NCBI RefSeq assembly: GCF_003369915.1
Contig: NC_046677.1
Location: 6,510,001-6,574,000, forward strand
DNA length: 64,000 bases
Reading direction: 5' to 3'
DNA from: Drosophila miranda
Taxonomy: Eukaryota > Arthropoda > Insecta > Diptera > Drosophilidae
The notes below the pieces were generated by a model that searched no databases, was not told the DNA's origin, and saw nothing but the letters and a program-made list of their open reading frames with translations. Shown one piece after another: positions 32,741-44,800 of the stretch. Numbering within the stretch: position 1 is the stretch's first letter; each line of letters opens with the position of its first letter. A program made the position numbers and the translations under genes.

Positions 32741-34476
32741 TTATTTATTCTTGTTTTCTGCAGGCTTCTCTGTTTTGTTGTACATGGGATCATAGGGCTG
32801 AACGTCAGCACTACCCATGAACCAGAAGGCGATGGACGACAGAGTCAATATCACGTAAGAGGCCCAAAATACTATACGCCATTGATTAAGGTTTTTCTGG
32901 AAAGCGTAGAGGGGGGAAATTGGTTTCGTAAAGAAACCAGGTTTTGTGAGCTTCGTATACATACATCTGGAGTTAGGAGCCCGATTATGGGAGGGGCGAA
33001 GAGTCCCGTCAGGGAACCGAGCCCATTGATGATAGCCGTTATGGTACTGGAATAGCTGGGGCTCACATCCAGGGCGGACAGCTTCTGACCAGCGTAGTAG
33101 AGGCCCATGGTCAACATGGAGATTGTGAACAAGGCAACCACGAGCGCCTTGTTGCAACCACCATATGAGGCAGCTACCATGAAGAGGCCGGGGAAGAAGG
33201 CGGCTGCGGAGGGTAGCGATGATAAGTAGGACGATCCGTGTAGAGTGCAGTGGAGTGGAGTGGGACCTACACAGAAGTGTGAACAGTTTCCGCTCGGTGA
33301 CCAGTTTCAGCTTTTCCGTGCGAATGAGCCAGTCGGCAACAAGGCCACTGACCAAGGAAGCTATCCACATGGCGATGTAGGGAAGGGCGGTGGCCAGGCC
33401 GTTGGAGCGTATGCTAAACTGTATTACGTCGGCCATGTAGAGGGGCAGATTGGTAACCATCACGTAGTATCCCCAATCGTGGCCCATCTGACTAATGATC
33501 AGGCTGAGCATGGAGATGCTGATCAGCATCGGCTTCCAGGGTATTGCAGGCTTGTTCTTGTTGACGTTTCCAACTGTTTCGGCCAGATACTGCCGCTCCT
33601 TGGGCTTAATGAAGGGATGAGCGTACGGGGAATTAGTGCAGATGATAGCCTATGGGAAAACAACAAAACAACAAAACAACAAAACAACAAAATAAACAAC
33701 TTATTCGAACATTTAAATACGGTCTATACTTACAAACACAATAAACCAAATCACAGATAATGTGCCGAATACATAGAACATGACAGACCAGTAAAAGTAC
33801 TGCAGGAGGAGGCCAGAGCAGGCATTGCTCAATATGATGCCCATCGTACTGCCGCTGAAGCACAGGGTTCCCAGTGTGCTCCGCTCCTTCTTCGGCACCC
33901 AGGAGGATAGAAGACCATTCAGTCCGGGAAAGATTGGACCTTGGGCAATACCCATCAGCACACGAAGGGTAATCAAATAATACGCCCCGAAGTTAATGGC
34001 AGTGGGGCTGAGGAGTTCACAAATGCCCGTCACCCCCACGCAGAAGGCCACCACCCATTTGGCACTGTACAAATCGGCCAAAATGCCTCCTGGCAAATGA
34101 GAGATGATGTAGCCGAAGTAGAAGCTTCCTAGGATGATGCCCTTCTGCGTCTCATCCCACTCGTATAGTCCCTTATACACCGCACCACCTTCCGTCACCT
34201 CTTCCTTTGGGCAAACGCCTTCTGGCAGATCATTGGTAGCATTCCTGGTGCGATTGGATATCGCCAATATAGTGATGGCATGGGACAAGGAAACGCGACA
34301 GGTGAAGGTGCAGATGAGGCTGAAGAATCCCATCAACGACAGCACGACACGTTGGGGCAACAGGCAGACTGCCCCATGGATGTGAGAATGAAATGCAATA
34401 TGTATGCAATTGTGACATACGACTTACCCTTACTAACGGATTTCCCCCACTCGGGTCTGTTATCCTCTTGTTCCAT
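32741..34476 (-). CDS. SLC17-type MFS anion/phosphate transporter
   Basis: Plasma- or organelle-membrane transporter of the sodium-phosphate/sialin/VGLUT family. Five exons: 34428-34476, 33734-34368, 33271-33649, 32965-33203, 32741-32896. Introns are 59, 84, 67 and 68 bp with phases 1, 0, 1, 0, giving 485 residues, as usual for SLC17. It shows PQRVVLSLMGFFSLICTFTCR (TM1), an N-glycosylated loop (NRTRNATND), YIISHLPGGILADLYSAKW (TM2 and MFS motif A), then LRVLMGIAQGPIFPGLNGLL followed by SSWVPKKERS, and TNSPYAHPFI-KPKERQYL between TM6 and TM7. The third donor must be T|GTAGGT to keep frame into AFFPGLFMVAA; reading straight through gives nonsense. Substrate is unknown. About a dozen paralogs exist in flies, so I give no symbol. 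It stands between the eight-cysteine gene and FReD gene 1 of this region. Confidence 0.92.
33658..33691. repeat. (CAAAA)n-type simple repeat in transporter intron
   Basis: AACAACAAAACAACAAAACAAC units directly beside the acceptor of the second intron of the transporter (84 bp). On the minus strand they form the T-rich tract before CCCATAG. Confidence 0.8.
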
Positions 34477-34918
34477 CGGTACTCTTGAAAATTCTCTGAG
34501 AAATTGAAAAATGTACAAATGCTGTGTGTGTGCGTGTCTACAAATAGTTTGTGGGAAGTAAACGGTTTTATACTTTGACGCTAAAATACATCCTACTCGT
34601 CCCAATGGAATATGGTTTAATATGAAGCATGGAGAGCTGGCTTCTGAGGATCACCCGTTGGGGGGACCTAACAAAAACGGAAAAAGGATTTACCTCAGTA
34701 AAGTGTGCAGGGGTACTTATGTATATTCAATTCCTTTGTTAGCAACCCTCAGAGAATCCATGTGCCATCCAAAAGGTGGAAGATACGAGAAAATATAAAA
34801 CGCAGAATCATAGAGATCAATAGAAAGTAACGATATCCAGCAGAATCACATTGCGGTGGGATCAATAGCCAGAATTAGGAAAACCTTTTCCCCTGGCTGA
34901 CTTTCTTGTTTCGCGCTT

Positions 34919-34920
<2 letters not shown>

Positions 34921-34961
<41 letters not shown>

Positions 34962-34973
34962 CTCTCTCTCTCT
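34921..34973. repeat. (TC)n microsatellite
   Basis: About 53 bp of TC dinucleotides with two interruptions, between the transporter and FReD gene 1. Confidence 0.9.
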
Positions 34974-35112
34974 TCCTCGTCCAACGTGGCGCCCCCTGGT
35001 GGGATATAGACAGATTTCAGGGATATATATTGTTTATGTTCAGTTTAAGCATAGCATTAAATATTTAAAAGGTAGTAAAGTGAGTCAGAACGTAAGGATT
35101 GGTAGATTTATT

Positions 35113-35152
<40 letters not shown>
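35113..35152. repeat. (TA)n microsatellite
   Basis: About 40 bp of TA dinucleotides, 75 bp downstream of the FReD gene 1 stop codon. Confidence 0.9.
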
Positions 35153-35154
<2 letters not shown>

Positions 35155-35226
35155 CCTATAAACATCTTTTACCATTTATTGAACTGCTTTCATTACGAAT
35201 AGATCATTTAAGAATATATGTACATT

Positions 35227-36351
35227 CTATAGCGTTTTTGGCCTTATCATCATTTGAGAAAATGTAAGCGAGATCGAGAAATCATAGTCTTTCCAAGTAC
35301 CCCAAACAATGCCGTCATGCACTTCACTTGTACCATCTTTATAATAGTTTCCATTGAGATGACTGTATTGATAAAAAAATCACATTATAAGTTTAGAATA
35401 ATTAATAGCGTTTAATTCGTAATAAAGTGAGTACCTTTGTGCGCAAGCAGAAAACCACCAACCACCTCCAAACTTTTTCGCGCAATTGCTTTCCTCGTTA
35501 GCGTCATTATCCCGGTCCAAAGTGGAAAACTTCATGTTCAGTTCACGTTGAGTTAAGGAATCTCCGGCTGTTCCTGAATATTTTCCCAGCGATTTCAGTT
35601 CGTAGGCTTCCGCTTCGCTTCCTATTTTGAAATCGTCGTAGCGAGCATATCTGGTACTTCCCTTAACATCTTTGAGTTGGATGTACAGCTCGTGAGGCTG
35701 GAGCAGGGTCATTCGATGGATTTTTTCCAGTCCCAGAAAGAAGTTCTCCCGGAGGTCTCCGAAACCCATTTTGTAGTCTGCCCAGCTCCGATTGAAGTTC
35801 TCGTTGCTGTTCACTCTTCTCTGGATGAGAGCCCATCCAGAGGAATCCGATACGCAGGGCACTTGGAACGGCTCTATTCCCCTGACCTTTATCTGGAAAA
35901 TGCCATTTGGGGTGCCACTGCCACACGTTTCGGGAATGTTCTCCGCCGTTTGGTTGATTTTCGATAGCTGATCGTTCTTTTCGGCCAGCACTCCAGAAAC
36001 CAGATCCATCTGCTCTCTGAGGCCCTTGATTTGGTTGTCTTTGTCCTTGATTTGGTTGTCTTTGTCCTTGATTTTTTCGATATTGTTTTTTAGGAGCTGG
36101 CTCTGCAAATTGCTGATGGTGACCTCCAATGAGTTTATTTTGTCTCTCATTTCATTGTTGGCATTGGTTGCTTCTTTCAGTTGGGTGAAATAATCCAGGA
36201 AGGGCTTTAACACTGAGAAACAATATCCATTGCACTGATCCCCGAGGCTAACTTCCCGCGTGACATGTATTTCTTGGTCTCCACTGGCGAGGGAGGATTC
36301 TCCTTGCAACAAAAGCCCATAGACGATGACCAAGAAAGCCGAGCTCCTCAT
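35227..36351 (-). CDS. Fibrinogen-related secreted protein 1 (FReD)
   Basis: Secreted lectin-like protein with a fibrinogen C-terminal globe, in insects often linked to binding glycans or microbes. Two exons, 35435-36351 and 35227-35362, with a 72-bp phase-2 intron, give 350 residues. In order: signal peptide (to about residue 23); a short region with CNGYC; a coiled coil at about 57-137 with repeated KDKDNQI units; and a FReD at about 149-350. All four FReD cysteines are present (PETC, VPC, SNC, SAC). A calcium-site-like LDRDND, SSGWALIQRRVN, and RYARYDDF are also present, and the second exon supplies HLNGNYY and a MMIRPKTL-type end. The N-terminal half and upstream DNA are nearly identical to FReD gene 2 at 53845, while the FReD halves differ much more. 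Ligand unknown. Confidence 0.93.
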
Positions 36352-36386
36352 GTTTCACTTGACTCTCGCACAGTCGATTCGAAAGC

Positions 36387-36423
36387 AAACTGAGTGAACT
36401 GGGTTCGATGCTCATGTAAAAAT
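36387..36423 (-). promoter_or_regulatory. Core promoter of FReD gene 1
   Basis: On the minus strand a TCAGTTT initiator (36387-36393) is preceded about 29 bp upstream by a TATA-like TATTTTTA (36416-36423). The leader would be about 40 bases. The same arrangement is found at FReD gene 2. Confidence 0.55.
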
Positions 36424-38270
36424 ACCAATTAAAAATGTGCATGCGTATGTGCATCTGTTTCATTCCTGAAACTGATAGCACAGTCATGATAAGAAACGCT
36501 TTTACAGCTACGGTGTGATCTCAAGCTATCAACTCAGTGAGTAGTATTATCTGTATTGATTGACTGTATTTGACCCATGCATTCCATAAAAAGTTGTCGG
36601 TGCTTTGGAGGCGTTAGCGGTTTGTAGAATCACAACCAATATAATTTCTGTTGCTGTTTCCGCTTAGCCGACCAAAAATATGCATGCAAATTTCATTTTG
36701 GCCTTAAAGTTGAGGACAGGTAAGGGGTTCTTCTACACCTACACCCTACCCTACACCCCACTCGCCCCCATTGCATTCGTCAGGGGTCTGCCTTCAGAGC
36801 TCGCCATTTGACCGTGTCGGAGGGGGCGTGGACTTTTCTGCTTTCACTTTTCTCACGGCAAAGGGCATTTTCCGCATTTCCATGACACATTTTCCATTCG
36901 CCTAGTTTGTGCTCCTTTTTTTTTCATTGCACTCTTCCTGCACTTTCATTTTCACATCACTTGAAATGTTTCCCTTAATTAAAATTGGCTTTTGTGCTGG
37001 CAGGTGACTTGCGGTTGGCTCTTCTCTTTTCTTTTTGGTAGGTCCCAGACCCAGACGTTAGATGTTAATAAATCACAGACCACCACCACGCTCCCCATAC
37101 CGTACAGCAGCGACAGCGGGAACGCTTACATAATTTGTTAGGCGCGTCCAAGTCCGAGCCAGAGCCACTAAAAGCAATTTGCTGTTGAAGTAAATACGAA
37201 CTCGTATTTCATGCCAGGGCCCCACAGCGGAGAGACATATGCAAATCACTATAGCGGTCTCTGCTTAAGTATGTTTTGGCATATACTCGAATCGTAGGAC
37301 ATACGTACAGTAGGAGCAGGCAAAGGCACTGTACATACACTGTATATGTAGGTACTTTTACAGAGGAGCTGGTCCTTCTGGCTACGTTTTCTTAAGAACT
37401 CCAAGTATCTTTGATTTACCACAAAGTCGACCTTGGCGACCTATATTCTCAAAAACAGTTCAAGAAAAAGAGTAAAAACCTTGAATTAACAAAGAAAACT
37501 ATGAACTGAACATATACATAGAATAAGATTAACGCACGGGTTTAACATTTTCAATCGGATGTTTACGGACAGAATGTTGTTTTAGTTATTATCTGAGACT
37601 ATCTTTAATATCTTGTGGTGGATTCCAATAGGCGATTATGCAATACGACGGCACCATCGTAGCACCAGGTCCGAGCTGACGAAGTGAGAGAGAAGACAAG
37701 GTTCTTAAAAACCTCAATTCAATGTAAATTAATTGAAGTTCAGAACTCAGAGCTAGCTCGACTCAAGCAGTTGTGGGGGTTGCAGTTTTTTTTTTGTCGA
37801 TGCCCTAGACCGGAAACGGAAGTGTGCACATTGAAGAATGGCGAAAGGCCGAGGAGCCGAGGAGTCGACTTCTAGAGTGGGTTGGATAGGGCAAGACGAG
37901 TTCTTGTCTCGCAGCTCGGCAAAGGAGAGGCCACTTAAATACCTGCAAAAGTTTGTTCGCGCTTCCGCCGGAAATTGCCGAGGGTGGCATGGAAGGAGGG
38001 ATATATGGCTTGCATGTATCAAATCTTTCCCAAATGCACAGCGCGACAGTCGGGAAATGGCAAAGAAAACTCATTTTCTTTTGAGACACGCTCGCCCCTA
38101 AGAAACATTTGAAAGGAAAATGGATGACTAAAAAAGTGAACACAAATAGCAGGAGAATATAGTGGCAGGGCCTTTGAGCAGCTTGCTGCAAATATTGTTG
38201 CACAAGTGCTCGGCACTCGGTACTAGGCAAAACAGCAGCAGAAACATCATCAGAAACAGAGACAGAAACA

Positions 38271-38311
38271 AAAGCAAAGGCAAAGGCAAAGGCAAGAGCG
38301 AAAGCGAAAGC
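38271..38311. repeat. (AAAGGC)n-type hexamer repeat
   Basis: Tandem AAAGGC units drifting into AAAGCG units. They create a false Phe/Ala repeat on the opposite strand. Confidence 0.7.
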
Positions 38312-41300
38312 AAGCTCGTTAAAATTACAAATAGAAGGCAAGTGGCAGCAAAGTACGCTCAAGGACGCGTTGGCGTCTTACAGCGCCCACCCAGCCGACC
38401 AGCCACCCAATCACCCCACAACCCAACCATCCACCCAGCCATCCATCCAACCCTTCCTAATCGCCTCATGTATGGCATTGTGCGGCAGTCATGCAAAGCG
38501 TTGAGGGAGGACGAGGCTGCATTTGAACTTATCATGGCATCAAAAACTTGCGCTTCAATTACGAAATGTTGTGCTCCCCGGCTCGTGTCCACGCCCCCCG
38601 ATTCCGGCCCCGCTCTGATCCGACTGGCAGTCCATGGGCGGGGCGGGGCGGCAAGTGCATGCGTGCTTGCCCCCGGAATTAGCCAAAACACAAAGTTTTG
38701 TTTTGGCTTTCACCCTTTTAGCCGGAGCCACCTGCTTTTGCTCTTGCTTGAACTGTTGCACACGGTGCTTTAGTTTGGGTTGACATTTGAAGGCCAGACT
38801 CCACTTCTGGCTCTGACAGGATCTAGACACGGGCTTGCTCTGGGGGATTTCTCCGCCAAGACCAATTTGGAAATCATGTGAGTTGCTGAATGCCACCTGG
38901 CCTTGGTCCAAGAATGTGAAGAATTTGCATTTAAATGATATAAATTTGAGAAAGATTGCATAAAATATAGTCTTACAATTTTGATCAAATTCTGTTTAGA
39001 AATAAAAAACGTGACACGAATGCCATATTTGATGAAGAAATAGCTTCACACTAGCTATAGTTATGGCTTCACTTTAATTAAATACTGTATTCTATACAGT
39101 ACATATGTATCTATGAAATTACCTTAGAAGACAACTATTTTGTAATGTTTTGAGAAAGTAAAAATACCAATAAATGTTTGCTGTTGGCTGACGCGATTTC
39201 TGCAGTTTATGTTTTACATCGCTTCAGCCCGGTTAATATTTATAAATTAATTTGTACTAAATTTGCGATCCACTTCCTGTTTTATTCACTACTGACGTTC
39301 GCTGGTTGTTTTTAGAACTGTAAATGGATATAAGTATTCTTAGGTGGTTCTCCGGTTTTTGAATTACATTGTGCGACAGTCTTTTGCACGGGAAAGAAAT
39401 TGGGCAGTAGGACTGGATGAGTAGATCACATCCTCATACTTGGAATTTGCAGTGTAACGCAAAATATTTTTTTAAAATTCAGAAACTGCGATCTGATGAC
39501 TTGGTACACTTTCATTATTTTGGCTCGACAAATTAATACATATATATTTTGTATTATCACCACAAGTACTCGGCCACTACTTCGATACGTGGCCGAACGG
39601 ATTCCGCCTGCGACTCGCTCAATTAGGCCACAAATTAACGGCCATGGCAGCCAATCGCCTAGCCGCAACGAACCGAAATGAGACCCCAACTCGTCCAGTG
39701 CTCGTCGAAGATTTATGCCGACAAATTATGCACATTCGTTCCAGCATAAAAGCGAATGGGAAATTACGCAACCGGGAGTCCCAGGGAGTCCCAGGGAGAA
39801 CCAGAGCGAGGGCCACTGCCAGATGGATAACCAGAGCGAGAGGCTCCGGTCTGGTTCGGAGGCAAAACCAAGTGCAGCGAGGGCCAAAAAGCACATAATA
39901 AACTTATAATGCGTGACAGGATGCCAGGATGCGTGCCAGTAAGTGCGGGACGAGCGGCGAAAGGCGGCTGCAGGCAGAAGCCATAAGTGGTTGCGCATCA
40001 TTTGGCACTCCATGCATCTTTATATCCGCTGGGTGCTGGCTGGGTTGGCTTGTATCCATGCACCCATAAACACTCTCTCCCACCGAACTGGATTTATGTG
40101 TATTGCATTTTTATTCAAATTTAATTGATATTTGTTTGTAGTCATAATAACGATGTCAGGCTTAATTTAATGGCATTGCGTATACGCAACTACTCCGAGT
40201 ACATACACAAATTTATGTCCTCAGGCGCTGCCAGCGCAGAAAGGGGCTCCAAATGGCCTCCAGTTGGATGGCGTCACACCCTGCAGCGGCACTAGACAAT
40301 GGCGGCAATAAAATCGTATTAATTTGGCCAAAATTTGAGAGCCACTTGCTTTTGCCAGTCAATATTGATTGCACAATGGATCGAAAGGATTCAGCTTGAA
40401 TGCGATTTACGATAAAGTCACCAAAATGGAATAGTAGATTTTCACAAAAGCTTAACAAAAAGTGGTGATAATATTCTTTATTCATCTTATGCAAATGGCA
40501 AGGACGATGGATTCACTTCTTCCGAAATTTAAAAAAATTGGCCCCTAGAATTCTTAGAATTACTCCCTATTATTTCTTGGATTACTTTAATTTTGTAGAC
40601 AATTGATATGTAAGCTTTAATATTTAAAACCATAATCTCAAGGATCTTAATCAGTATATTTTCCCCATTCATGAGACTATCTATTTCAATCGCTCATCTC
40701 TCATTTAATATTATTATCTAATACTATAGTCTACCAGGCAGTGGCATGAGCAGCAGGAACTTTTAATTAATTGACAATATTTTCGTGTTGCTTTTTACGT
40801 TTTCACATAAGACTTTATTCCGTACAACCATAGACCACATAGAAAATTGCAGAAAAAGGGATCGAGAATGAACTTCTTTTGAGAACCCTTTCAACTCCAA
40901 TTAAATCTCAATAAATAAATATTAGCATCATGCCCTTACCATAATATAATAGTATATATTTATAATATATATTTCAAATTAATTTCAAAATAACAAACAG
41001 AATTAAACCCCAAAATGTAGAACCAATTATGGCAAAAGTGAGAGGGATCGTGGTGATTACATTAAGGATTCTCTGAATTGCAAATATTCGGATGAAAAGA
41101 AATCTTATGTTGGTGCGAGTACACGTCCGGAAACCTTTCCCCAAAGTGCCTCTCATGGCAGGCGCAAGTCCTGCTGATTACCAAGTTGTGTGCGCCCTTC
41201 CTGTTGGCTTGGTTAATGAAGATGTAAAATTTGAAAATATTTGAACACAACCCTACTTACTCTGCCACTTAGTAAACGAGCAAACATTTACAAAAACACA

Positions 41301-41812
41301 CGCACATAACTGTTGCATGTCGCTGCGGCCGATGTTGTCGATGCCACAGATAAGACATGCATTATGGCGATATAACAAATATGGAGCGTGGTGTGGCATC
41401 TGGGGGAGAGTGTGGGGCACGCCTCTGTGGTTATGGGACGACACTCGAATGACATAATCGAGGCTGCAGTTTCCGCACTCTCGACAGAACTGGTTCATCC
41501 AGAGGAGGTTCATGTTGCTGTTGGGCTGTTGGGCTGTTGGGCCGTCGATCTGTTGGGCTGCTTCCTGCCGTGATGACATGACACACGAGATACAGCTGAT
41601 GGCTGCTGAAAGTATTCATTCCGCCGGCACTTCTCGCCATTATATAACAAAGTACGGAGCGACTTCTACCCGCCTCTGTCTATGCGAAAAAGTTCCTAAT
41701 TAGGCAGTCGAGTGTGTGAGCGGTTCAGTGGGGTGGGGACTGGGTTGCGGGGAGTGGTGGGGCAAATATAAGCTGCAAAGTTTCACGTTGTCGCAGCTAA
41801 TTGCATTTGGAG

Positions 41813-41857
41813 TTGCTGCTGCTGGTGTCTGCTGCTGCTGCTGCTGCTGATGATGAT
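41813..41857. repeat. (CTG)n trinucleotide repeat
   Basis: CTG triplets with one interruption, passing into GAT triplets. No coding frame around it is convincing. Confidence 0.75.
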
Positions 41858-44800
41858 TATTGTGAGAATGATTAAGCTGACGTTGATTAGCTTTTGGTTG
41901 GTATCTTTTGCCATATTGGAAGAGTTGTGCAAAGTTTTTGCTTTTATTTATTGGCGAAAAAGTTCGCCTGCCGCAAGGAAATTAAATGAAATGAGAAAAT
42001 GATGGGAATGTGTGTTAAGCCGGTAATAATTGGGCGAATCTTCTGGATATATGTATATGCACATACGAGAATACGGGTATGCAGTATATACCTATACACA
42101 AAAGAGGTCCTTAAAGCTCAAGGAGAATATGTGATGGGGTTATTCGAATGATGATAAATCCCCACACGAAGTCATTAGTTGAAATCCCCATCCAAAGCGA
42201 ACAGAAAAGACTTTTCCAAGTTGCTGAAATCACTTTTCTTTGCTTTCCTTTTCTCTCGTGCTCCTGCGAATTCCCAAAATTGTCTACCTGCAGTAAAACT
42301 CACCCAGATAGGCAATTCCCTGGGCCCCCATCCGTGGCCCAGTCGAATGTGAAATTTTCGCAATGATAATGTTGCAATGTTGCAGCTCGCTGAATCGAAT
42401 GATGCAGCTGCTAAACTGCGTAACTTGAAGCATTTGTGCGGAGCTCACCTTTTCCTCACGTCTCATTAATTTCCACTAGCACCGCAGTGGCAACAGCAAC
42501 CTGCACAGAGGCCGCGTGGCACGTGGCATGTGGCATGCAGCGAGTGTGAGTGGGACTCTGTGTGGGCGCTTATAATTTATTGTATGTTTACCTTTCACTT
42601 GAGCGCACGCCAAATGTGGAATGCAAAATGAGTGAAAGGCAGGTCGGGGCACGCACCGTATTTCGTGCAACTAGCGGGGCTTATGCAAATAAAAGTGGCA
42701 AGATGCAGATGACTGAAAGGTTCGTGTGCTCTTGAAAAATTTATGCGCTGCAGTTGTTTTGGGCAACCTGCAAAAAGTAATCTAGCCAAGGCAACTCCAT
42801 GCGAATGCTGCACAGTGGGGCGGATGCAGATCTCCCGGACTGGAATGTGGCCAAACAGAGAACATATCTCTAGACACATGTATGCTGAGCAGATACGAGT
42901 AGTCTTTTCAGAATCAGAAGGATTGTATCTCTAACTATAAGCGCCAAAGATAGTTATCCCCCCCCCACACGCCCCATAACTATCTGTACAAGTACTGTCG
43001 CTGTGTGTAAAGTTCGCCCGAAAAGCATTAATTTGCTGCCATTGACCATTGTCCCCGGCATCTGGCAAGAGTTTCCGTCTCGAACTTGGCGGACTCGCTG
43101 CACTCGGCTGAAGGAGACGGAGGTCCGATGCTTAAGCACAATATTATTATTATTATTTTTTGCCTGTCGAATTTTAAGTAAAAAGTTTACCCTACACATC
43201 CGCTGGACGACAGCTTGTCCCTTGCAGTTGTTTAAACTTGGCCCCAAAAAGAGGAAAATCCTAAGAGAATCGGCAGAGCAAGAACGAGAAAGAGATAGAG
43301 AGAGAGGGAGATAGAGAGGACCGACTCAACAGCACTTGAAAAAGTTTCCCTCTGCCTCTCTGGATCCATCCTTCAGTGCGCCACAGGTAGAGGAGGACAG
43401 CCTCTACACAGTTGCAGTTGCAGCTGCCGCTGCAGATACTAGTACTAGGATTTAGATACATATACATACATGCACACGAACTGGTATATAGTATAGAGCC
43501 AGCATGCTGCGCGCTGTTTGCTGAACTCAACTTGCAACTTTGTTGCCCTGGCATTTCGTAGTTTTTCTCTTTCGTTCGCGTTTTTTGTTCAGCTTTTCTT
43601 TTCGCGCTGTTTGCTGTCGAATTTGTTGCTGCCCCTACTTCCTGCTGCTGCTGCTGCTGTTGTAGTTGGATTTTTCTCTATTTTGTCGTAGTTGCTTCAT
43701 GCCCCGTTGCATTCGAACACTTGCGCTGCTGCATCCGAATAATATACGGAAAAAGCGAAGTCGGATTCCAGTGAGGGACAGAGCCGGAAGGGGAAAGAGA
43801 CATTGCTTCAGCTGCTGTTTAATTTCGACGAACTTTCATTCACATGTGTGTATCCATACGGATGTCCTTGGGGTACAGGTATACAGGCCACCGAATATAA
43901 TTCCCTTAGAGTTGCTGAAGAGAGAATCATTAGGATAGGCTTGCTATAAGTCGAGGCATGGGTTAAACTAAATACGATAATTGCAGGCCCCAAATTACCA
44001 CAGCGATTGCAATCGGTCTGAAATTTGTCCAAAAGCCACAGAATCGTTTAATGTAGCGCACGAATTACAAAGTGCAATCCTCGCCAGAGCTCGACCAAAA
44101 GATAGAAGCGGGAAATAGAGGACTGAGACAAAGGACAGCACATGTGGCTGGCCGCAAGAAATGTTGACGACATTTTCTGCTGTTGCACACGACAATGGGT
44201 TTGCAATGGGAACAACAGCACCCAAGGCAAGAAACTGGAACGACAATCGGACGACGGCTACACACATGGATGCAGTTGCTCCGGCTCCGGCTCCACCTCC
44301 ATCTCCAACCATTCTCCAGAAGCACTGTGCCACCAAATCCCTCCATTTCCCCAGTGCCCGGGAGCAAACACCTACAACAAAGAGCCATCAGCCTTCAAAA
44401 AATAAAGAAAATGTCGGGAAAAACAAGAAGCAACAACAGCAACAATAACCGGACGTGCCACGGTCGCCATTTGTTGCGGCATTTTGACAATTTTGCCATT
44501 TAATGTGGCGCAAGCACGGGCGGGTAGGGAGGAAAGCAGTGGGTGGCCCCAAAAGGACGGGCATCATGTGGGGCATTGTGGCAGAGGCAGAGGGAGACGT
44601 GGCATGGCGTATGCTCAATATACAGGCCTGGGACACAATGAGAAATGAGATGTCACCGATGATAGCCAAGGCTGGCTTAGCCTTAAAAATTGGTTTGCAG
44701 TGCAGTTTGAAATACAATATATGTCACATAATAATTACGTTAAAGCTGAAAACGAGTTTTAAATGGAATGCAAAATGAATTTAAATGTTAATTTTCCAAA

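Noticed and set aside
38162-38773. 203-codon plus-strand frame
   Set aside because: Non-ATG start and built on AAAGGC hexamers and Pro/His low complexity; no protein-like organisation.
44142-44503. Three overlapping frames of 87-106 codons
   Set aside because: Different frames open over the same CAACAG- and CTCC-rich DNA, a sign of low stop density rather than coding.
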